NCBI RefSeq assembly: GCF_034933565.1
Contig: NZ_JAYFNG010000019.1
Span: forward strand, 1-64,000
Source: Raineyella sp034933565
GTDB taxonomy: Bacteria > Actinomycetota > Actinomycetes > Propionibacteriales > Propionibacteriaceae
Length of the DNA: 64,000 bases
Direction: 5' to 3'
Below are positions 8,093 through 16,048 of this stretch, one piece after another. The notes below the pieces were generated by a model, which ran no database searches, was not told the origin of the DNA, and saw only the letters and a list, made by a program, of their open reading frames with translations. Numbering within the stretch: position 1 is the stretch's first letter; every line of letters starts with the position of its first letter. The position numbers and the translations under genes are program-made.

Positions 8093-8947
8093 ATGACCGT
8101 CACCCGCACCACCGACCCCGACAGCCCTCGCACGACCCCCGCCGACAGTCACCCGGCCGCCGGGCCCGGACCGACGACCATCGCCCGGACCGGACCGGCC
8201 GCCGACCGGATCGATGTCCGGGCCACTCTGGCGGATCTCGTCACCGCCGACACCCGGCGGGCCCACGTGCTGGAAGAACTCGGCCTGGACTACTGCTGCC
8301 ACGGGGGCCGTACGCTCGCCGGCGCGGTGAAGCAGGCCGGGCTGGACCTCGACGAGGTGACCGCCGCCCTGGCCTCCCCCTCCCCCGAGCCGGCATCGCC
8401 GGCGACCACACCCGGTGACACCGGTGACGGGGCGGCCGGCAGGCCCGATGCCCTGTCCGCGCTGGCCCAGGACATCGTCGACACCCACCACGCCTACCTG
8501 TGGGAGGAGCTGCCGCGGCTGCGTGCCCTGGCCGAGAAGGTCGCCCGGGTGCACCGCGAGCATCATCCCGAGCTGGCGCGGGTGCTGGAGCTCTACCGCG
8601 CCGCACAGGCGGACCTCGAGCCCCACCTGACCCGCGAGGAGCAGGTGATCTTCCCGGCGATCACCCGGCTGGAGCTGACCGGCGAGACGATGACGTCCCA
8701 GGGCCCGCTGGGTCCGCTGGTCAGGGCCCTGCTCAAGGAGCACAACGTGGTCGGGGGCATCTTCCAGGAGCTCCACGCGATCACCGGCGGCTACCGCACC
8801 CCGGCGGACGGGTGCGTCTCCTACGAGAAGCTGTACACGGGGCTGGCGGCGATGGAACGTGACCTGCACCTGCACATCCACCAGGAGAACAACGTGCTCC
8901 TGCCGGCCACACTCGAGCGGCTCGCCGCGGTCGGCGCGTCCGCCTGA
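8093..8947 (+). CDS. Iron-sulfur cluster repair di-iron protein (RIC/ScdA/YtfE family)
   Basis: A 284-residue protein with an N-terminal ScdA_N (DUF542) domain carrying DYCCHGGRTL at residues 66-75, a Pro/Ser-rich linker (about 94-118), then a hemerythrin-like domain. The likely di-iron ligands include THHAY, PHLTREEQ, KEHN and HLHIHQEN. RIC proteins repair Fe-S clusters damaged by NO or oxidants and act in the cytoplasm. The 40-residue N-terminal extension is Thr/Pro-rich and poorly conserved, so a later start is possible. The upstream palindrome suggests NO or oxygen control. The stop lies in a 15-bp tandem repeat. Confidence 0.87.
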   Translation: MTVTRTTDPDSPRTTPADSHPAAGPGPTTIARTGPAADRIDVRATLADLVTADTRRAHVLEELGLDYCCHGGRTLAGAVKQAGLDLDEVTAALASPSPEPASPATTPGDTGDGAAGRPDALSALAQDIVDTHHAYLWEELPRLRALAEKVARVHREHHPELARVLELYRAAQADLEPHLTREEQVIFPAITRLELTGETMTSQGPLGPLVRALLKEHNVVGGIFQELHAITGGYRTPADGCVSYEKLYTGLAAMERDLHLHIHQENNVLLPATLERLAAVGASA

Positions 8948-8972
8948 CCCCGCCGGGCCTGACCCCGCCGGG
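8943..8972. repeat. 15-bp tandem duplication containing the RIC stop codon
   Basis: CCTGACCCCGCCGGG occurs twice back to back. The first TGA is the RIC stop and the second is in frame 15 bases later, a spare stop codon. Confidence 0.85.
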
Positions 8973-9004
8973 CCGCACCGATCACGCCCGGTCGCGTGGG
9001 CTGC

Positions 9005-9526
9005 TCAGCCCAGCCGGGTGTCCTCGCCGAGCCGGTGATAGGTCCGGTCGACGTACACCAACGGCCAGGTGTGCTGCCCCAGTCCGGCGGTGAGGGCCCG
9101 GACCACCACGAGGAGGCTGTTGCCGACGTGGACGCGCTGCTCGATCCGGCCCTGGACCCAGCCGGTGGAGCCGGTCAGCACCACGTCCCCGGTCGGCAGC
9201 ACCCGGATCTCCGGGCCCGCGAACCGGTCCTGTGTCCGGGAGGCGAACCGGTCGGCCACGGCGGCCTGGTCGGCCGAGAGCACATTGACCACGACGCTGT
9301 CGGCGATCTCGATCACCGGCAGTGCCGAGGAGTGCGCGTTGACGGAGAAGGCCAGGTAGGCCGGGTCGACCGACAGCGAGATCACCGAGGTGGCGGTGAA
9401 GCCGATCGGGCCGTCCGGCCCGAGGGCGGTGACGACCGCGACCCCGCCCGCATGACGCCGGAAGACCGCCTTGAAGTCCTCGACGCTCACACCGTCGTCC
9501 CGCGCACCCTCCTCAAGACCTGTCAC
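9005..9526 (-). CDS. Flavin reductase family protein
   Basis: A 173-residue FMN-binding split-barrel protein of the flavin reductase (HpaC/DIM6) family. Characteristic segments are FRRHAGGVAVVTA, the flavin-binding GFTATSVISLSVDPAYLAFSVN region and a late HTWPLVYVDRTYHRLGE. Such enzymes reduce FMN/FAD with NAD(P)H to feed a monooxygenase, but no partner oxygenase is nearby. I prefer the GTG at 9526 (AAAGGA upstream); an ATG at 9583 would add 19 unconserved residues. It converges with the RIC gene, 57 bases apart. Confidence 0.78.
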   Translation of the reverse strand: MTGLEEGARDDGVSVEDFKAVFRRHAGGVAVVTALGPDGPIGFTATSVISLSVDPAYLAFSVNAHSSALPVIEIADSVVVNVLSADQAAVADRFASRTQDRFAGPEIRVLPTGDVVLTGSTGWVQGRIEQRVHVGNSLLVVVRALTAGLGQHTWPLVYVDRTYHRLGEDTRLG

Positions 9527-9637
9527 GGGTCGTTCCTTTCCTCGGTCGCGGCTGTCCCACCCTCGAGCAACGGTAGCGGTCACCTGTGACCGGGCGGCCG
9601 CTGGTCGTCGGCGCGCCTCCGCCCGCCCGGGCCAACA

Positions 9638-9687
9638 GGCCCAGTGGGCCCGGTCGAGGTCGGGGTCAGCGGGCCCAGTGGGCCCGG
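9638..9687. repeat. 34-bp spaced duplication across the PTH2-like gene end
   Basis: GGCCCAGTGGGCCCGG occurs at 9672-9687 (last codons of the minus-strand gene) and again at 9638-9653 just past its stop codon (9666-9668). Confidence 0.75.
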
Positions 9688-10334
9688 GTCGTCTCGGTCG
9701 GGCCGTCGAGCTCGGTGAATCCGGCGTCGACCACGCTGACGGGCCGGCGGGTGGCGGCCCAGGTGACGGCGTCGGGATGCTCCACCCGTACCCGGAAGCC
9801 GTCGCTGCGCCAGCGCTCCCGGGCCGACCGGTCCATCAGGTCCCAGGCCAGCTGGGCGGCATGACCGCACTGGGCGGTGAGTTTGCCGCTCGTCATCGCG
9901 ATCAGCGGGCTGACCTCGATCGTCACGACGGCGGCGTCGCTGAGGCTCTCCCCCTCAGTCCCGAACTGCGTGCCGGACACCTGGAGCCGGGCCAGCAGCT
10001 TGGGCACTGTCCGCACCGGGGCCGGGACGTACGCCCGCACCGCGGCGGTGGCGAAGCCGTCCGGTCCCGGCTGGCAGACGGTCACCCCGTCGAGGGCCTG
10101 CGCGTCGTCCCAGCGCTTGCCGTCGGCGCGGCGGACCAGCTTGCGGATCCGGTCGTCGGACCAGTACGCGGTGGCGTCGTGCCAGGCTCCGCCGGGCTCA
10201 CAGCGTTCATCGGCGAGCAGCGCCACGACGGCGCGGGCGCCGGCCTCGGCCACGTCGATCTCCCGCGTCGGCCGGTGCCGGTCGCGGCGTACGACGAGCT
10301 GCATGGCCCACGGATCGTCCTCGGGATCTGTCAC
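9666..10334 (-). CDS. Peptidyl-tRNA hydrolase-like (PTH2-type) protein
   Basis: A 222-residue protein. The strongest feature is a PTH2-like segment, SGKLTAQCGHAAQLAWDLM, around residues 147-165, resembling the GKxAAQCxHA helix of archaeal/eukaryotic-type peptidyl-tRNA hydrolase. The rest (QLVVRRD near the start, a DGFRVRVEHPDAVTWAA stretch near the end) fits the actinobacterial PTH2-like family. Release of peptides from peptidyl-tRNA is inferred from that similarity. The GTG at 10334 is chosen; an ATG at 10304 is possible. A TAGGCT box 8 bases upstream suggests a leaderless start. It diverges from the NUDIX gene. Confidence 0.65.
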   Translation of the reverse strand: MTDPEDDPWAMQLVVRRDRHRPTREIDVAEAGARAVVALLADERCEPGGAWHDATAYWSDDRIRKLVRRADGKRWDDAQALDGVTVCQPGPDGFATAAVRAYVPAPVRTVPKLLARLQVSGTQFGTEGESLSDAAVVTIEVSPLIAMTSGKLTAQCGHAAQLAWDLMDRSARERWRSDGFRVRVEHPDAVTWAATRRPVSVVDAGFTELDGPTETTRAHWAR

Positions 10335-10397
10335 GCCCGGCGAGCCTACCCGGCGCGAGCGGCCCGCCCCGACGGTTGACCCGGCTCGCCGGCCGAC

Positions 10398-10403
10398 TAG
10401 GGT
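10398..10403 (+). promoter_or_regulatory. -10 box of the leaderless NUDIX gene promoter
   Basis: TAGGGT ends 6 bases before the ATG at 10410; no ribosome-binding site is present. Confidence 0.5.
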
Positions 10404-10409
10404 GCGCAC

Positions 10410-11330
10410 ATGTCCCCCGCTGTCCCCGACCCCGCCCGGGCCGGCCGAGCCGACCTCCCGCCCGATCTCCGTCGGCGTCGCCTGCCCGGGGACGGCTGGG
10501 TGCAGTGCGGCTGCGGTCAGAAGCACTGGGGCCTGTACGGCGCCGCCGGCCTGCTCGTCTGGCGCCGGACCGACGGCGGGCGCCAAATGGTGCTGCAGCA
10601 CCGGGCGGACTGGACCCACCACGGCGGCACCTGGGGCATCCCGGGAGGGGCGCTCACCGGCACGGAGTCGGCGGTCGCCGGCGGCCTGCGCGAGGCGGTC
10701 GAGGAGGCCGGACTGGTGACCTCGGCGGTCCGGGTCCGCGCCGACCGGGTGCTGACCCACCCCGACTGGTCGTACACCACGGTGGTGGCCGAGGCGGTCG
10801 CGGCGTGGCAGCCCTCGGTGACCGACGCGGAGAGCCACGAACTGGCCTGGATCGACCTCGCCGCGGTGGACCGCTACCCGTTGTTGCCCGCCTTCGCGGC
10901 CGCCCTGCCGGAGCTGCGGACGATGCTGCGCCGGCTGGTCGTGGTGGTCGACGCCGCCAATGTGGTCGGCTCACGACCCGACGGATGGTGGCAGGACCGC
11001 CACGGCGCGACGGTCAGGCTGCGCGACCATCTCGCCGGTCTGGTCGGCAGCGGCCTTGCGGCCGAGGACCTCGACCTGCCCGGGGCGACCTGGTGTCCGG
11101 AGTTCGTCCTGGTCACCGAGGGCCGGGCCCGCACTGTCGAGGCGGCCGCCCCGGGCGTCCGGGTGGTCGCGGCGGAGGGCGCCGGGGACGACGCGATCGT
11201 GGCTGTCGTGGCCGGGCTCGCCGCCGATCCCGACATCGTGCTGCGGGTGGCCACCGCCGACCGGGAACTCGGCTCGCGGGTCGCCGTCTCAGGCGCGCGG
11301 ACGATCTCCCCGCGGCTGGTCCGCCACTGA
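10410..11330 (+). CDS. NUDIX hydrolase fused to a NYN-like (PIN-type) domain
   Basis: A 306-residue two-domain protein. The N-terminal half is a NUDIX hydrolase: the box from GGALTGTE through LREAVEEAGL (about residues 78-101) fits GX5EX7REUXEEXGU. A short CGCGQKHWG motif near residues 33-41 precedes it. The C-terminal half starts LVVVVDAANVVGSRPDGWW (about 176-194) and has acidic residues in the pattern of NYN/PIN-like nucleases. A nucleotide-processing or RNA-related role is possible, but neither substrate is known. Its last 42 bases overlap the convergent UvrA-like gene. TAGGGT 6 bases before the ATG implies leaderless expression. Confidence 0.78.
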   Translation: MSPAVPDPARAGRADLPPDLRRRRLPGDGWVQCGCGQKHWGLYGAAGLLVWRRTDGGRQMVLQHRADWTHHGGTWGIPGGALTGTESAVAGGLREAVEEAGLVTSAVRVRADRVLTHPDWSYTTVVAEAVAAWQPSVTDAESHELAWIDLAAVDRYPLLPAFAAALPELRTMLRRLVVVVDAANVVGSRPDGWWQDRHGATVRLRDHLAGLVGSGLAAEDLDLPGATWCPEFVLVTEGRARTVEAAAPGVRVVAAEGAGDDAIVAVVAGLAADPDIVLRVATADRELGSRVAVSGARTISPRLVRH

Positions 11331-13937
11331 CGCAGCTGCCCCCACAGGTCCGCCCAGATGCCGCGCCAGGTAGTGCCCGGTGATGCTGGCCGGGTGGTGG
11401 GCGACCTCGTCGGGGGTGCCGACCGCGACGATCCGCCCGCCGGCGTCGCCCCCGCCCGGGCCCATGTCGATCACGTAGTCGGCGTTGGCGATCAGGTCCA
11501 GGTCGTGCTCGATGACGATGACACTGGCGCCCCTGTCGGTGAGCCGCTGCAGCACCTCGAGCAGCGTCCGGACGTCCAGCGGGTGCAGCCCGACACTGGG
11601 CTCGTCGAGGACGAAGACCGCGCCGGACTGGTCGCGGTGCAGCTCGGTCGCGAGTTTGAGCCGCTGGGCCTCCCCGCCGGACAGCGCCGGGGTGCCCTCG
11701 CCCAGGGTCAGGTAGCCGAGCCCGAGGTCGGCCAGCGCGGTGAGTCGGCGATGCACCCGCGGGAGGTCGCCGACCGCCTCGAGGGCCTGCCGGACGGTGT
11801 GCCCGAGGAGGTCCGGCAGGGCGATCCCGCCACGGCGGATCTCGTACGCCCGCGGGGCGTAGCGCCTCCCGTCGCAGTCCGGGCACGGGATGTCGATGTC
11901 GGGCAGGAACTGCACGTCGAGCGAGACCTGTCCGGTGCCCTCGCAGCGCGGACAGGCCAGTGAGCCGGTGTTGTAGGAGAAGTCGGAGGCGGTCAGCCCG
12001 AGCCGGGCCGCGTCGTCTGTGGCGGCGTACGCCTTGCGCAGGTCGTCGTACGCCCCGCAGTAGGTGGCGACGGTGGAGCGTACGTTCGCCCCGATCGGGG
12101 TGGCATCGACGATGTGCACCCGCGAGACCCCCTCGGCCTCGAGCACCCTGACGTGCTGGGGCAGCCGGGCCCTCGCGCCATTGCCCCTCGCACCGCCGGG
12201 ACCCACGACGCCGGGACCCGCCCCGCCGGCGCGCACCCGACGCGACCTCGGGCCGGTGAGCCTCGCGTTCCCCGGTCCGCCGGCCCGGGCGACGAGGGCG
12301 GGGACGAGCGACTCCAGCACCAGGGTGGTCTTGCCCGAGCCGGACACCCCGGTGACCGCGACCAGGCGTCCCCTCGGGATGTCCACCGTCAGCGGGTGGA
12401 CGGTGTGCAGGGCCCCGGCCTCCAGGTGGATCCGTCCGGCCGCGAAGAGGTCCGTCTCGGCGGCGCGGGCCCGGGTGATCACCGGCTCGTCCCCGGTCAG
12501 GAAGCCCGCCAGCAGCGAGTCCGGCGACCGCTGCACCTCGGCGACCGGCCCCTGGGCCAGGATCGTGCCGCCCTCGGTCCCCGAGCCGGGGCCGATCTCC
12601 ACCAGCCAGGACGCCTCGCGCAGGATCTGGACGTCGTGATCGACGAACACGACCGAGTTGCCGTCGGTGAGCAGGTCACCCATCACCCCGAGCAGACCGT
12701 CGACGTTGGCCGGATGCAGCCCGATCGACGGCTCGTCCAGCACGTACAGCACGCCCGTGGTCTCGTTGCGGACGGCGCGGGCCAGCTGGACCCGCTGCAG
12801 TTCTCCGGTGGAGAGCGTGCCGCCGGCCCGGTCGAGGGTGAGGTAGCCCAGCCCGAGCTGGATCAGCCGACGGGCCATCCCGAGCAGGGTGGCGACCAGG
12901 GCGTCGGCCATCGGCGCCATCCCGGCCGGGAGGGTGGCGGTCACGGTCGGTGCCCAGGCGACCACCTCGTCGAGGCTGAGGGCGGTGACCTCGGCGAGGT
13001 TGCGGCCGCCGATCGTGGGCGTCCGCGCCGCCACCGACAGCCGGGTGCCGTGGCAGTCGGGACAGGTGCCGGTGGTGAGGAACTTGTCGATCCGCTGCAC
13101 GGCGCGCTCGTCCTTCGCGGTCCGCAGCGCCTCCTCGACGGTGAGCCGGGCGTTGCGGAGGGTGAAGTCGAGCTCGACGAAGCGGCCGGTCTTCGTGGTG
13201 ACGGTGATGTGGCGCTTCTCCTCCGGCCCGTGCAGGACGATGTCGCGCTCCCGCGCGGTGAGCTCGTCGAACGGCACGTCGGTGCGCACCCCGAACTCGG
13301 CGACGACCTGGGGCATCACCTTGAAGCCGATCATCTGCCAGGAGGCGACCGCACCCTCGTCGATCGACTTCGTGGTGTCGGGCACCAGGGTGGCCTCGTC
13401 GACGGAGCGTACGACGCCGGTGCCGGTGCAGGAGGGGCAGGCGCCACCGGAGTTGAACGCCAGCGCCTCGGCCCCGGGAGGTGTCACCGTGGCGCCGCAG
13501 GTCGGGCAGGTGATCGGGGTCTCGGCCGCCACGTCGAGCGTGGGGGCGATCCGGTGCCCGTTGGGGCACCGGTGGGCGGCGAGCCGGGAGAACCTCAGCC
13601 GCAGCACGTTGAGCAGTTCGGTCGAGGTGCCGAAGGTGGAGCGGACCCCCGGGACGCCGGGGCGCTGGCGCAGCGCCAGCGCCGCGGGCACGTGCTGTAC
13701 GGAGTCGACCGCGGCCCGCGGGGCGTGCGCCATCCGGCGGCGGGTGTAGGTCGACAGTGCCTCGATGTAGCGGCGCGACCCCTCGGCGTACAGCACCCCG
13801 AGGGCCAGCGACGACTTGCCGGAGCCGGAGACGCCGGCGATGCCGACGAGCTGTTGGAGTGGGATGTCGACATCGATCCCCTTGAGGTTGTGCACCCGCG
13901 CGCCGCGGACGGCGATGTGATCAGTGGCCCGGTTCAC
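11289..13937 (-). CDS. UvrA-like ABC ATPase (excinuclease subunit A paralogue)
   Basis: An 882-residue tandem ABC ATPase of the UvrA superfamily. Walker A motifs GVSGSGKS (35-42) and GVSGSGKT in the second half, signature motifs LSTGELQRVQLA and LSGGEAQRLKLA, and CxxC pairs (CPTC, CPSC, CPDC, CPRC, CPDC) are present. It is shorter than housekeeping UvrA and resembles the UvrA2/DrrC-like paralogues linked to drug or DNA-adduct resistance. After the second Walker A helix there is an unusual insert of about 45 residues rich in Gly, Ala and Arg (about 545-590) before VDATPIG. The GTG at 13937 lies 7 bases after TAGCCT; an ATG at 13973 is an alternative. Confidence 0.85.
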   Translation of the reverse strand: MNRATDHIAVRGARVHNLKGIDVDIPLQQLVGIAGVSGSGKSSLALGVLYAEGSRRYIEALSTYTRRRMAHAPRAAVDSVQHVPAALALRQRPGVPGVRSTFGTSTELLNVLRLRFSRLAAHRCPNGHRIAPTLDVAAETPITCPTCGATVTPPGAEALAFNSGGACPSCTGTGVVRSVDEATLVPDTTKSIDEGAVASWQMIGFKVMPQVVAEFGVRTDVPFDELTARERDIVLHGPEEKRHITVTTKTGRFVELDFTLRNARLTVEEALRTAKDERAVQRIDKFLTTGTCPDCHGTRLSVAARTPTIGGRNLAEVTALSLDEVVAWAPTVTATLPAGMAPMADALVATLLGMARRLIQLGLGYLTLDRAGGTLSTGELQRVQLARAVRNETTGVLYVLDEPSIGLHPANVDGLLGVMGDLLTDGNSVVFVDHDVQILREASWLVEIGPGSGTEGGTILAQGPVAEVQRSPDSLLAGFLTGDEPVITRARAAETDLFAAGRIHLEAGALHTVHPLTVDIPRGRLVAVTGVSGSGKTTLVLESLVPALVARAGGPGNARLTGPRSRRVRAGGAGPGVVGPGGARGNGARARLPQHVRVLEAEGVSRVHIVDATPIGANVRSTVATYCGAYDDLRKAYAATDDAARLGLTASDFSYNTGSLACPRCEGTGQVSLDVQFLPDIDIPCPDCDGRRYAPRAYEIRRGGIALPDLLGHTVRQALEAVGDLPRVHRRLTALADLGLGYLTLGEGTPALSGGEAQRLKLATELHRDQSGAVFVLDEPSVGLHPLDVRTLLEVLQRLTDRGASVIVIEHDLDLIANADYVIDMGPGGGDAGGRIVAVGTPDEVAHHPASITGHYLARHLGGPVGAAASVADQPRGDRPRA

Positions 13938-14010
13938 ACCCAGCAGGCTAGTCCGCTGCACGGCGTCGCCCATCTGACCGCGGTGTCGCAGGAGACGTGG
14001 CTGCGCACCG

Positions 14011-14016
14011 TAACCT
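14011..14016 (+). promoter_or_regulatory. -10 box of the CLC channel gene
   Basis: TAACCT predicts a start near 14023, giving a short leader that contains the Shine-Dalgarno GGAGGAGGGG before the ATG at 14044. Confidence 0.45.
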
Positions 14017-14043
14017 GGGTGACCGACTCAGGAGGAGGGGCCG

Positions 14044-15357
14044 ATGGCCGAGACCCAAGGGGAGGCCGCAAGCGCAGGGATGAGCGGAGCAGCATACCTC
14101 CGGCTCGTCCTGCTGGGCGCGCTGATCGGGATACCGGCCGCGCTGGTGGCGGCGCTGTTCCTGGCGATGCTGCACGAACTCGAGCACTTACTGTGGGACG
14201 TGCTGCCGCAGGCTCTCGGCGCACCGTCACCCCCGTGGTACCTCGTGATCGGACTCCCGATCGTGGGCGCCGTACTGGTCTGGGCGGCACGCACATTGCT
14301 CCCCGGCGACGGCGGCCATCGGCCGCTCGAGGGTTTCGGCCGCGGCCCGACGCCGCTCGAGTTCGCGCCGGGCATCGTGCTGGCCGCCGTCGGCTCCCTT
14401 GCCTTCGGCGCCGTCCTCGGGCCGGAGGCGCCGCTGGTCGCGCTCGGGTCGGTCGTCGGCGTCGCGGTCACGCGACTGTTCAGGCTGAGGCAGCGAGAGG
14501 CGGCCGTGCTCGGCACGGCTGGTTCGTTCTCGGCGATCTCGGCGCTGTTCGGCGGGCCCCTGGTGGCGGGGATGCTCCTGCTGGAGAGCGGCCTGGCGAT
14601 GGGCACCGCGCTGTTGCCGGCCCTCCTGCCGGGGTTGGTGGCGGCAGCGGTCGGCTACGTCCTGTTCATCGGGCTGGACGGCTGGGGCGGTCTCAGTGCG
14701 ACGGCCCTTGACGTGCAGGGACTGCCGATGTACGCGGGGACGCACCTCCTCGACCTCGCCGTGGCGGTGGGCGTCGGCGTCGTCGCGGCGCTGATCGTCG
14801 CCGCGGTACGCCTCCTGGCGGCACGGCTCGAGGGCTTCGGACGCGGGCGCCACGGCATGGTGAGGTTGCTGCTGCTCGGCGGTCTGGCGATCGGGCTGTT
14901 GGCACAACTGGCCCAGGCACTCGGGGGCAATGTGCAGGATGTGCTGTTCTCGGGTCAGACGTCGGTGCCCGACATCATCAACCAGAGCTCCATCGGCGTC
15001 GTTGTCGGCGTCCTGGTCACCAAGGCGCTGGCCTATGCCGTCTGCCTCGGTTCCGGATTCCGCGGCGGCCCGGTCTTCCCGGCGATCTTCCTGGGTGTCG
15101 GGGTCGCGACGCTGGCCGTCATCGGGTTGGGCGTGTCCCCGACGCTCGCGGTCGCCGTCGGGACGGCCGCCGGGATGGCCGCCGGGACCCGGCTGCTGTT
15201 CTCCTCCGTGCTGCTGGCGGCGCTGCTCGTCGGACGCCAAGGGCTCGACGCCGTGCCCGCGGCCGTCCTCGCGGCAGCCGCCGCGTGGATCACGGTCGCA
15301 GCACTCGACCGTCGCAAGCCCTCCCCCGGAAGATCCGCCCAGCGCAAGCCACACTGA
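14044..15357 (+). CDS. CLC-family chloride channel/transporter
   Basis: A 437-residue polytopic protein with the CLC fold pattern. It has LGPEAPLVALG at residues 125-135 (the G-K/R-E-G-P site), a late GFRGGPVFPAIFLG around 338-351 (the GxFxP site) and many Ala/Val/Leu helices. The first anion-site motif GSGIP is not recognisable; the aligned loop reads PGDGGHRP. The gating Glu is retained as GPE but the next residue is Ala rather than Gly. It is therefore an atypical CLC that could be a channel, an H+/anion antiporter or a fluoride exporter. Strong ribosome site GGAGGAGGGG. It diverges from the UvrA-like gene. Confidence 0.82.
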   Translation: MAETQGEAASAGMSGAAYLRLVLLGALIGIPAALVAALFLAMLHELEHLLWDVLPQALGAPSPPWYLVIGLPIVGAVLVWAARTLLPGDGGHRPLEGFGRGPTPLEFAPGIVLAAVGSLAFGAVLGPEAPLVALGSVVGVAVTRLFRLRQREAAVLGTAGSFSAISALFGGPLVAGMLLLESGLAMGTALLPALLPGLVAAAVGYVLFIGLDGWGGLSATALDVQGLPMYAGTHLLDLAVAVGVGVVAALIVAAVRLLAARLEGFGRGRHGMVRLLLLGGLAIGLLAQLAQALGGNVQDVLFSGQTSVPDIINQSSIGVVVGVLVTKALAYAVCLGSGFRGGPVFPAIFLGVGVATLAVIGLGVSPTLAVAVGTAAGMAAGTRLLFSSVLLAALLVGRQGLDAVPAAVLAAAAAWITVAALDRRKPSPGRSAQRKPH

Positions 15358-15472
15358 CCGCGGTGACAGCTCGCGGCTCGATCAGCGTCAGCATGACGTC
15401 CGGGCCCCACCGGAGCCGATTCGCCTCGTCAGAGCCCGTCGGCACGATGCAGGAATCAACCGGCGTCGACGG

Positions 15473-15727
15473 TCATGCAGTCTGCAGCGGCGTGATTGCA
15501 GCGACCGCGTCCCGCAGAGCGCGGCGCTCAAGTCGCAGCTCGTGGTTCGACTGCAGATTCATCCAGAACTCCTCGGACGTGCCGAAGTACCGGGCCAGGC
15601 GGATCGCCGTGTCCGCCGTGATTCCCCGCTTGCCATGCACGATCTCGTTGATCCGTCGCGGCGGTACGCCGATCGACACCGCCAGCTTGTTCTGCGTGAT
15701 CCCGAACCCCTCGATGAAGTCCTGCAT
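15473..15727 (-). CDS. higA: HigA-family antitoxin, N-terminally split
   Basis: An 84-residue Xre/HigA (VapI) antitoxin. The helix-turn-helix runs from GITQNKLAVSIGVPPRRINEIV, followed by HGKRGITADTAIRLARYFGTSEEFW, nearly the family consensus. HigA proteins normally begin with a conserved IHPGEIL segment. Here that segment exists in another reading frame (15727-15792) and ends ATCTGATG, as if one base were lost. Translation from the ATG at 15727 (GGGGAG upstream) gives an otherwise complete domain. It lies 39 bases downstream of the toxin gene, the toxin-first order typical of higBA. It should neutralise HigB and repress the operon. Confidence 0.85.
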   Translation of the reverse strand: MQDFIEGFGITQNKLAVSIGVPPRRINEIVHGKRGITADTAIRLARYFGTSEEFWMNLQSNHELRLERRALRDAVAAITPLQTA

Positions 15728-15792
15728 CAGATCTCCCCGGGATGGATCGGCTCGATCAGGTCGGAATCAGTGATAATCGACGAGTCCGACAT
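15727..15792 (-). other. Out-of-frame remnant or upstream ORF encoding the HigA N-terminus
   Basis: A 21-codon open frame (ATG at 15792, TGA at 15729-15727) whose product ends in LIEPIHPGEI, the start of a normal HigA. It begins inside the toxin gene's 3' end, and its stop overlaps the next ATG as TGATG. This is either a one-base deletion or error, or a real termination-reinitiation junction. Confidence 0.65.
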
Positions 15793-16048
15793 CTTCGGCA
15801 CCTCCTTCTCTCCAGACGAAGCAGATCCGCCACTGCGCGTTCACCCGGACGCTGTGCTGGCCATGACGATCGCCGACCAGTCGCCCCAAGCGGTTCCCCG
15901 GCGGGACCCGGAGGTCCTCGACATCCCTCACCGCATGGATCAGCTCGAGCTTCCGTAGCGTCGCGCGCTGCACCGTCCGATCAACACCTTTGACGTACTG
16001 CTCATGCCAGATGCGTTCAGTGTCCTTGCTGCCGAACGATCCGATCAC
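15767..16048 (-). CDS. higB: HigB/RelE-superfamily mRNA interferase toxin
   Basis: A 93-residue toxin with the full HigB/GraT pattern. It starts (V)IGSFGSKDTERIW, then RKLELIHAVRDVEDLRVPPGNRLGRL, GQHSVRVNAQWRICFVW and the closing VGLVDYH. Length and ends match the family, so it looks intact. Such toxins cleave mRNA on the ribosome. The start is a GTG at 16048, overlapping by 4 bases (GTGA) the stop of a small open frame upstream. It is followed by higA. With the antitoxin N-terminus split, the balance of this pair is a point of interest. Confidence 0.88.
   Translation of the reverse strand: MIGSFGSKDTERIWHEQYVKGVDRTVQRATLRKLELIHAVRDVEDLRVPPGNRLGRLVGDRHGQHSVRVNAQWRICFVWREGGAEDVGLVDYH

Noticed and set aside
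14227..15354. A 375-codon antisense frame within the CLC gene
   Set aside because: Charged, low-complexity translation; the opposite strand encodes an obvious membrane protein.
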